Of a stretch of 17,342 nt of DNA, positions 13,598 through 17,342 are shown one piece after another (the first letter of the stretch is position 1; every line of letters starts with the position of its first letter). Source of the DNA: JBGSPL01 sp964511435 (lineage in GTDB: Bacteria > Patescibacteriota > CPR2 > UBA1875 > CAIMLA01). Position numbers and translations under genes: made by a program. Below the pieces are notes generated by a model, which saw only the letters and a program-made list of their open reading frames with translations, did no database searches and was not told the DNA's origin. The stretch covers positions 1 through 17,342 of the forward strand of contig CAZEFH010000013.1 of the NCBI GenBank assembly GCA_964511435.1, in the 5' to 3' direction.

Positions 13598-13615
13598 CTC
13601 ACCCCGCACTTGCAC

Positions 13616-13654
13616 GCGAACACCCTTCGCCGCGAGGCGGGGTGTTTGCTTTTA
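13616..13654 (+). terminator. Terminator of GC-rich cassette 2
   Basis: GCGAACACCC..CGCC pairs with GGCG.GGGTGTTTGC around a GCGA-type loop, followed by TTTTAAT. Confidence 0.75.
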
Positions 13655-13660
13655 ATATCA

Positions 13661-13689
13661 TTGACAAAGATTACACTTTGTCGTATAAT
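13661..13689 (+). promoter_or_regulatory. Consensus promoter of GC-rich cassette 3
   Basis: TTGACA (13661-13666), exactly 17 nt, TATAAT (13684-13689): a perfect sigma-70-type consensus, about 59 nt upstream of ATG 13748. Confidence 0.85.
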
Positions 13690-13747
13690 AACCACGTCAA
13701 GTTTCTACCCATACACGAAGACTATTCTTCTACAGAGGGAGGATTCG

Positions 13748-14086
13748 ATGCACGATCAGATGATCAAGAGAGGTGATCCGGTAGCTGTCCGACCCATCGA
13801 CGTCAATGTCGATAAGGATGCCGGTTTTACCAGATTCTGGGACACTTTCAAGACCTGCGCGAACGAGAATGCCGCTGGATGGCTCGTGCTCTTCGCGCAG
13901 TCTCGGGGTTCTTGGGAACCGTTCCTGACGGACGAGATGGAGAAGTTCTATCAGGGCTTCGGGCACCACGACTTCAGTCTCCAGACCCTGGTGGAGTGCG
14001 GCTACATCGTCGAGAGCGGCGGTCAGTACTACTTCACCTATCGGTTCGTCGGTCTCGCTTACGGCTCGTCGCCCAACGTCGAGTAG
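13748..14086 (+). CDS. Soluble protein, GC-rich cassette 3 (first gene)
   Basis: A 112-aa protein (begins MHDQMIKRGDPVAVRP) with no membrane helix, rich in aromatic residues, for example GWLVLFAQSRGSWEPF and QYYFTYRFVGLAYG. No family is recognised. The open frame extends upstream to 13610, but that would run through the promoter; ATG 13748 has the ribosome-binding site GAGGGAGG just before it. It is the first of two genes in its cassette. GC-rich codon use as in its neighbours. Confidence 0.7.
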   Translation: MHDQMIKRGDPVAVRPIDVNVDKDAGFTRFWDTFKTCANENAAGWLVLFAQSRGSWEPFLTDEMEKFYQGFGHHDFSLQTLVECGYIVESGGQYYFTYRFVGLAYGSSPNVE

Positions 14087-14111
14087 GACAATTCGAAGGA
14101 AGGTGAATCAA

Positions 14112-14417
14112 TTGGCAAACCAGACGGTATTTGTCCTGTCCAACAACAGCCTGGATGAAGCAAGGCGAGACCCTGAATTTCTCGACAAGTTGTTCGGCGC
14201 GATCGAGGAAACGGTCAGCACTCATCGACCCGCTGACATCGGTGTCGACTACGGCATTGTCATGCCGTATCATCACGGTTACGACCCGACGCTCTACCTG
14301 AGCTATGGCGGGGTGCTCAGGGTAGTCGGTTCTACTACGGTAGAGAAGATGCCGCAGGACGCGGACGAGCGCAAGTTGCTGGTCGAGAGTATCGTCCAGC
14401 ACTACACCGGGGACTAG
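14112..14417 (+). CDS. Soluble protein, GC-rich cassette 3 (second gene)
   Basis: A 101-aa acidic protein (QTVFVLSNNSLDEARRD near the N-terminus, YHHGYDPTLYLSYGGVLRVVG in the middle). No family is recognised and no membrane helix is seen. A GTG at 14103 opens the frame but lies inside the ribosome-binding site GAAGGAAGG (14096-14104). TTG 14112, 7 nt beyond it, is the better start. It lies 25 bp behind the first gene of the cassette and a terminator follows the stop within 15 bp. Confidence 0.65.
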   Translation: MANQTVFVLSNNSLDEARRDPEFLDKLFGAIEETVSTHRPADIGVDYGIVMPYHHGYDPTLYLSYGGVLRVVGSTTVEKMPQDADERKLLVESIVQHYTGD

Positions 14418-14431
14418 AAACGGTCCCCACA

Positions 14432-14480
14432 AGAGTCTACGAAGGAGTCGCTTTATGCGCTTCGGCGTAGACTCCTTTTC
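14432..14480 (+). terminator. Terminator of GC-rich cassette 3
   Basis: GAGTCTACGAAG pairs with CTTCGGCGTAGACTC (one small internal offset), followed by CTTTTCG. Confidence 0.75.
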
Positions 14481-14546
14481 GTATAAGCAATTTATGTGAA
14501 ACAATTTCAAATATCGTGATACACTGTGAAACAAAAATGTTTCAAG

Positions 14547-14593
14547 CCTGCCCGTTCCGAAACTATGTGAGAAGGCGGGGTGGGCGGGGTTTT
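14547..14593 (+). terminator. Possible extra terminator or short RNA 3' end
   Basis: CCTGCCC (14547-14553) pairs with GGGCGGG (14582-14588), followed by GTTTTC. It lies downstream of two TGTGAAACAA repeats (about 14497 and 14525), the second part of a TGAAACA/TGTTTCA inverted repeat. No protein gene is visible in 14418-14689; this hairpin, the repeats and the palindrome at 14619 are what it holds. Confidence 0.4.
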
Positions 14594-14618
14594 CGTCGTG
14601 CTCAAAATGAATAAGGTG

Positions 14619-14646
14619 ACAGGGTAAAATGGCCATTTTACCCTGT
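14619..14646. terminator. 28-bp perfect palindrome, probable terminator
   Basis: ACAGGGTAAAATGG and its exact complement form a 28-bp uninterrupted palindrome, followed by TTCTTTC on the plus strand. It lies between the last GC-rich cassette and the 3' end of the minus-strand 302-aa gene, so it fits a bidirectional terminator; a protein-binding site is the alternative. Confidence 0.5.
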
Positions 14647-14689
14647 TTCTTTCTCACCGCTCAATATTAAGGTTTGCCTAAAGCGTGTA

Positions 14690-15598
14690 TCAATAGCCGT
14701 CTCTAGAGTTTACCCAATTCTTCAATGCTAGCTTAACCTTCCCCTTTGGAATAGACTCAACCAGTCTTGAAAAAGTGTCGATTTCTGAAAAATCTAATGT
14801 TGCAAAAGTAGAGGAATATTTCTGGTAAGCACTTGGAAATACTTTGTCAAGGAAGATTCTTAAATTAGTTTCTTTGTAGTATTCATCAGTAAAATACTTT
14901 TCATAATCTTCAATTTCTTGTAGTTGGTCATTGTATTTGCTTGAAAGTGCAAGTTTCTTTTCTAAACCCCTAATCTTTTTAAAAGATTCTTTAGGTATAT
15001 ATGTCCTGTATGTATTTACGCCAAGAACGCCGATGACCTTGAATAAAGGAAACAGTATGCCATGTATTTTTCTAGAGATGATAATTGGTTGGGCTTGAGC
15101 TTCGGCAGCTGCCCTCAAGAACTCAATCAACTGTTTATTTGGTAAGACCCAATCTTTGTTTGATATATATATTAGAACTGGGGTTTTATTATAATTTCCC
15201 TTAATAGTGAATGTTTCGGAGAATCTCACACTCTCAAGTGAATCGAAATTGTTTTTAAGTATGGCGATGAACTTTTCAAGAATATATGGGTTATTTCCAT
15301 CGGTGTTTACTATTTTTTCAATATCCATTTTAATTTTACTGTCAGTAGAGGCAGAAACCCCCTTGGATAGAAGGGGAAACTTGAGGTCTAAATTTGCACA
15401 GAACAGTGGATCTATTCGAAGGTTGCCTGGTCCTGTTTCACAAAGTAGATACCTGACCTCTCTTTCCGTAAGCACATACCTTTGATTGAGTAGGTTGGTG
15501 ATCCTAAAGCGAACATACTTTTCTAGCTCATTATCGTCTAGGAAGTTAATCCCCGAACTGTCGATTTTATTCTTAATTATTGAGATTTCTTTGTCCAT
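14690..15598 (-). CDS. Unknown 302-aa protein of the AT-rich block
   Basis: No family is recognised with confidence. The protein is basic, soluble and looks two-part: an N-terminal helical region (about 1-110) and a core with alternating strands and helices (TPVLIYISNKDWVLP; AEAQAQPIIISRKIHGILF; IGVLGVNTYRTYIP), then a helical tail. The core faintly resembles restriction-endonuclease-like folds, but I cannot place catalytic acidic residues, so this is only a hint. Composition is much more AT-rich than the preceding cassettes. The ATG at 15598 lies exactly 6 nt after a TATACT -10 box, so the mRNA is probably leaderless, and two perfect palindromes overlap or adjoin its promoter. Its neighbour is a DUF3800 gene on the same strand; both may form an accessory or defence-type unit. 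Confidence 0.75.
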   Translation of the reverse strand: MDKEISIIKNKIDSSGINFLDDNELEKYVRFRITNLLNQRYVLTEREVRYLLCETGPGNLRIDPLFCANLDLKFPLLSKGVSASTDSKIKMDIEKIVNTDGNNPYILEKFIAILKNNFDSLESVRFSETFTIKGNYNKTPVLIYISNKDWVLPNKQLIEFLRAAAEAQAQPIIISRKIHGILFPLFKVIGVLGVNTYRTYIPKESFKKIRGLEKKLALSSKYNDQLQEIEDYEKYFTDEYYKETNLRIFLDKVFPSAYQKYSSTFATLDFSEIDTFSRLVESIPKGKVKLALKNWVNSRDGY

Positions 15599-15603
15599 GT
15601 ATG

Positions 15604-15625
15604 CAGTATATAATATTATATACTG
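15604..15625. promoter_or_regulatory. Palindromic operator 1
   Basis: A perfect 22-bp palindrome (half-site CAGTATATAAT). It covers the -10 box and spacer of the minus-strand promoter of the 302-aa gene (TTGATG, complement of 15628-15633; 17 nt; TATACT, complement of 15605-15610). A dimeric repressor bound here would block that promoter (inference). Confidence 0.65.
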
Positions 15626-15638
15626 GACATCAATAAAG

Positions 15639-15662
15639 CCTATTTATAATATTATAAATAGG
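15639..15662. promoter_or_regulatory. Palindromic operator 2
   Basis: A perfect 24-bp palindrome (half-site CCTATTTATAAT), centred 36 bp from operator 1 and sharing its 12-bp core TATAATATTATA. It lies just upstream of the -35 box of the 302-aa gene. Confidence 0.65.
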
Positions 15663-15680
15663 AAATCGACATTAAGCTTT

Positions 15681-15740
15681 AAAAATGGCATGATAAAAGG
15701 ATGTCACTATTATAGTATTTTAATTCCTTTCCTCATGCCA
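15681..15740 (-). terminator. Long terminator hairpin, minus strand
   Basis: TGGCATGA (15686-15693) pairs with TCATGCCA (15733-15740), and AAAGGA with TCCTTT further in. Read on the minus strand the stem is followed by TTTTT (complement of 15681-15685). It would end a transcript of the DUF3800 gene before the 302-aa promoter. Confidence 0.6.
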
Positions 15741-15746
15741 CGGTAC

Positions 15747-15775
15747 TTGACAAATGAATGATTAGGGTATATATT
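15747..15775 (+). promoter_or_regulatory. Promoter of the putative structured RNA
   Basis: TTGACA (15747-15752), exactly 17 nt, TATATT (15770-15775). No plausible coding sequence follows on the plus strand; transcription would begin near 15782. Confidence 0.65.
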
Positions 15776-15781
15776 TCACAT

Positions 15782-15882
15782 AGGAGAGAGCGGTAAATCC
15801 TATATAACGCCAAGTGGAGACACCTTGATAAAGGGTCTGTGAAACGCGGAATCGAGTATATAGGTGACCTCTTCTTTTTTTT
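15782..15882 (+). ncRNA. Putative ~100-nt structured RNA
   Basis: The transcript predicted from the adjoining promoter folds with its own ends. AGGAGAG (15782-15788) pairs with CTCTTCT (15869-15875, one G-U), directly followed by a run of T to 15882, as in an intrinsic terminator. Inside, CCTATATA (15799-15806) pairs with TATATAGG (15857-15864), CGC (15808-15810) with GCG (15846-15848), and AGAC-CCTT (15818-15826) with AAGG-GTCT (15831-15838) around a GATA loop. I do not recognise a known class (not 5S, SRP, 6S, tmRNA or a riboswitch I know). It overlaps the 3' flank of the DUF3800 gene in antisense. Confidence 0.5.
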
Positions 15883-16519
15883 ATCCAGAGAATGGATCAA
15901 TTATTTCATTTACTAGGTATATTTCTTTTAGGTTAGTTAAATAATCTTTGCCATGCACATGTTCTTTATAAACTATTCCGCAGATTTGATCTGCCAGTTG
16001 TAGATTTTCCATTACAGAGTCAGCGAATCTAACATTAAAGTTTACTCCAGGGTTTCTTAGCTTCAGCTCGGCCTGTATAGTGCCAGCAATATCTGCCTTG
16101 TTGATTGTCTTCGTTTTGAAAGTATCAAGAGTAATGATTGTTATGTCTTTATCTATGTAGTTCCAAGCGCAACTCAGCAAGTGCTTAACTAGGTCTAAAT
16201 ACAACTTGTCGTAATTTAATAAGTTGCCTCTGAAATAATCTTGCCTAAGATTTGATTTTTGCTGTTTTACAATACCGATCTCTATATCCTTGATCATATG
16301 TTCCCGCTTAAGGAGCCTTGGCAGTATATAAAGTTCAGAAAAGGAATTCGTGCTTTTAACTTCTTTAAAGTTTGATTTTTTTGGTAGGCACTTCTTTTTA
16401 AGCTTCTTATAGGACTTGGCTGAGGCTTCGCTATCCATGACAGAAAACCCACCGATTGCCATAAACTGCCCACGCGTACCCGTCTTTAATTGAAATGTTT
16501 CGTCAATATAAATATACAT
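15881..16519 (-). CDS. DUF3800 protein
   Basis: 212 aa. It starts with MYIYIDET, matching the DUF3800 N-terminal acidic pair (D6/E7), and continues with an FKEVKS segment (E53/K55), ITLD (D132) and the family-typical FADSVMENLQLADQICG (D167, D177) near the end. This spacing of acidic residues fits the RNase-H-like fold proposed for the family; the biochemical activity is not established to my knowledge. DUF3800 genes are often found in phages, plasmids and defence-rich regions. The ATG lies exactly 6 nt after TATCAT (complement of 16526-16531), so the mRNA is probably leaderless. The promoter region overlaps a divergent plus-strand promoter. AT-rich like the 302-aa gene on the same strand, which lies 282 bp further downstream beyond a terminator. 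Confidence 0.85.
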   Translation of the reverse strand: MYIYIDETFQLKTGTRGQFMAIGGFSVMDSEASAKSYKKLKKKCLPKKSNFKEVKSTNSFSELYILPRLLKREHMIKDIEIGIVKQQKSNLRQDYFRGNLLNYDKLYLDLVKHLLSCAWNYIDKDITIITLDTFKTKTINKADIAGTIQAELKLRNPGVNFNVRFADSVMENLQLADQICGIVYKEHVHGKDYLTNLKEIYLVNEIIDPFSG

Positions 16520-16552
16520 AAGCTAATGATAGCAAATTTCCCATAAAAACAC

Positions 16553-16581
16553 TTGCACAACTTTCTAATCTTTGATACAAT
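16553..16581 (+). promoter_or_regulatory. Promoter upstream of the 23S leader
   Basis: TTGCAC (16553-16558), 17-nt spacer, TACAAT (16576-16581). It is the clearest plus-strand promoter before 23S rRNA and overlaps the divergent DUF3800 promoter region. Confidence 0.6.
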
Positions 16582-16609
16582 TTTCTAGTCGCTAATAGGG
16601 ATGGGGACA

Positions 16610-16651
16610 ATGACATCACAATATTTAACTGAAGACTGCGGGAAACTGTAA
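16610..16651 (+). CDS. 13-codon ORF in the 23S leader region
   Basis: A minimal ORF, MTSQYLTEDCGKL, about 22 nt after the predicted transcript start; an in-frame ATG at 16601 would add three residues. The upstream purine run (GGGATGGGGA) is a weak ribosome-binding site. A terminator follows 28 bp after the stop. The layout repeats that of the leader ORF at 6369, but with such a short ORF chance is a real possibility. Confidence 0.3.
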   Translation: MTSQYLTEDCGKL

Positions 16652-16678
16652 AAGCCTAGTTAAAATTGTGCCGAACGT

Positions 16679-16702
16679 CCCGCTTATACAGGCGGGTTTT
16701 TT
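16679..16702 (+). terminator. Intrinsic terminator before the 23S leader
   Basis: CCCGC (16679-16683) pairs with GCGGG (16692-16696), followed by six T (16697-16702). An earlier GCGGGA (16638-16643) could pair with TCCCGC (16678-16683) instead and prevent it. Confidence 0.75.
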
Positions 16703-17076
16703 AAAACCAGAATCACGATCAGATATGTGCTGACCAGCTTGCTAGGAGGCACATACCCGAAAGGGATGCCCCAGAGAAATATTCTAAAGAATTTCACGGG
16801 GTAAATGAACTTTGACAAATGAATACCAAATAGATTGAAATCCCAAAGTAAATCTATTTGTAGAAAGTTAGGGTAAACGAATGGCAGTTATAAACTGCCA
16901 GTCAACGGTCATTAGTGATTGTTCACGGAACACTCTAGATTCCCGCTTTCGAGGGAATGACAGAGATGAAGGTGAATAATCGATTAACATTATTGCAATG
17001 TTAAAAACAACTCAAAAGTCCCGTCCGGCTCTGCCGGACAACCAATGAGTTACTCAAAAAAGCTAATAGAACGACA
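16703..17076 (+). other. Heavily structured 23S rRNA leader
   Basis: No protein gene is visible. A chain of hairpins fills the interval: TATGTGC/GCACATA (16724-16755), CCC-GAAA-GGG (16756-16765), CCCC..GGGG with an inner ATTCT/AGAAT (16769-16801), CAAATAGATT/AATCTATTTG (16827-16860), TGGCAGTT/AACTGCCA (16882-16900), ATTCCC/GGGAAT (16939-16958), TTAACATT/AATGTTAA (16984-17004) and GTCCGGC/GCCGGAC (17023-17039). TTGACA at 16812 with TGAAAT 18 nt later is a possible extra promoter. The region is probably transcribed as the 5' leader of pre-23S RNA and contains its processing sites. Confidence 0.6.
16939..16958. repeat. REP-like palindrome
   Basis: GATTCCCGCTTTCGAGGGAATGAC resembles the ATTCCCGC..GCGGGAATGAC palindromes that are dispersed through many bacterial genomes. 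Only one copy is visible in this window, so its repeat nature is inferred from resemblance. Confidence 0.35.
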
Positions 17077-17342
17077 AATTAAGTCGAGTAAGGGCACACA
17101 ACGGATGCCTTGGAGATTCGAACCGAAGAAGGACGTAGTAGGCTGCGATAAGCCTCGGGGAGCTGTCAAACAAGCTTTGATCCGGGGATTTCCGAATGGG
17201 GCAACCCGGCTAGAGTCATGTCTAGTCAACATATACTGAATACATAGGTATATGTAGGGCACGCGGTGAACTGAAACATCTTATTAACCGCAGGAAAAGA
17301 AATCAAACGAGATGCCGTAAGTAGTGGCGAGCGAAAGCGGTA
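17077..17342 (+). rRNA. 23S ribosomal RNA, 5' part
   Basis: The sequence matches the conserved start of bacterial 23S rRNA: TTAAG..GTAAGGGCACACAACGGATGCCTTGG corresponds to the first ~40 bases, then GAAGGACGTAGTAGGCTGCGATAAGC, GATTTCCGAATGGGG, GAACTGAAACATCT and CAGGAAAAGAAATCAA..GTAGTGGCGAGCGAAAGCGG. The gene runs past the window end, so about 266 nt of domain I are visible. The start is placed by analogy with the E. coli gene and may be off by a few bases. Confidence 0.95.

Noticed and set aside
13610..13747. Upstream extension of the cassette 3 first gene
   Set aside because: The extension would span the preceding terminator and the consensus promoter; ATG 13748 has a ribosome-binding site.
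14034..14657. Long minus-strand ORF of 207 codons
   Set aside because: It runs antisense through two GC-rich cassette genes and their terminator; long shadow frames are expected opposite GC-ending codons, and it has no ribosome-binding site or recognisable domain.
1..17342. CRISPR array, transposase or integrase genes
   Set aside because: No regularly spaced repeats and no open frame with transposase or integrase motifs were found, despite the att-like repeats.
1..17342. Recoded TGA (as in Gracilibacteria/Absconditabacteria)
   Set aside because: TGA ends several conserved genes at their expected lengths with ATGA overlaps to the next gene (for example at 3154-3156 and 9600-9602), so the standard bacterial code fits.

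Overview
The window begins inside a tRNA-Ile(GAT) gene and ends inside the first ~266 nt of a 23S rRNA gene. tRNA-Ile(GAT) and tRNA-Ala(TGC) normally sit in the spacer between 16S and 23S rRNA. Here tRNA-Ala is followed at once by a strong intrinsic terminator, and 23S starts about 16.4 kb later. The window is therefore the interior of a broken-up ribosomal RNA operon filled with protein genes. Standard-code TGA stops, several apparently leaderless mRNAs, many small membrane proteins, the split rRNA operon and a mixed AT-rich/GC-rich composition suggest a Patescibacteria/CPR genome, perhaps Saccharibacteria-like. That is inference (moderate confidence); no marker was searched.

Layout. 1-695: 3' end of tRNA-Ile, a small two-helix membrane protein between inverted repeats, tRNA-Ala and its terminator. 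637-1721: a RibD-C-type reductase gene (minus) between two 59-bp near-identical copies of the tRNA-Ala tail plus terminator; a further 23-bp tRNA-Ala 3'-end copy lies at 801-823. 1791-2400: a GC-rich two-gene minus-strand cassette. 2404-6234: a cell-wall-type operon (alpha/beta hydrolase, membrane-anchored MurF-like ligase, D-Ala-D-Ala ligase, an acidic small protein, a small membrane protein). 6296-10003: promoter, 27-codon leader ORF, terminator with a candidate antiterminator, then an ABC-2 exporter (two permeases and an ATPase), a GNAT acetyltransferase and a cytidine/blasticidin-type deaminase. 10006-12146: a MacB/FtsX-type permease and its ATPase. 12162-14480: three tandem GC-rich cassettes, each with a near-consensus promoter, strong ribosome-binding sites and a terminator, encoding five small proteins I do not recognise. 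14619-16519: an AT-rich block with an unknown 302-aa protein, twin palindromic operators, a probable ~100-nt structured RNA and a DUF3800 protein. 16553-17076: a promoter, a tiny ORF with terminator, and a heavily folded leader in front of 23S.

How the genes may work together. The hydrolase-to-Ddl operon looks like peptidoglycan precursor synthesis. The exporter, acetyltransferase and deaminase behind a leader-peptide attenuator form a plausible translation-sensed detoxification operon. The GC-rich cassettes and the AT-rich DUF3800 block differ from their surroundings in composition and expression signals and look acquired, so the gap between tRNA-Ala and 23S looks like an accumulation site for accessory DNA. 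The least explained parts are the DUF3800/302-aa/ncRNA block and the GC-rich cassette family.
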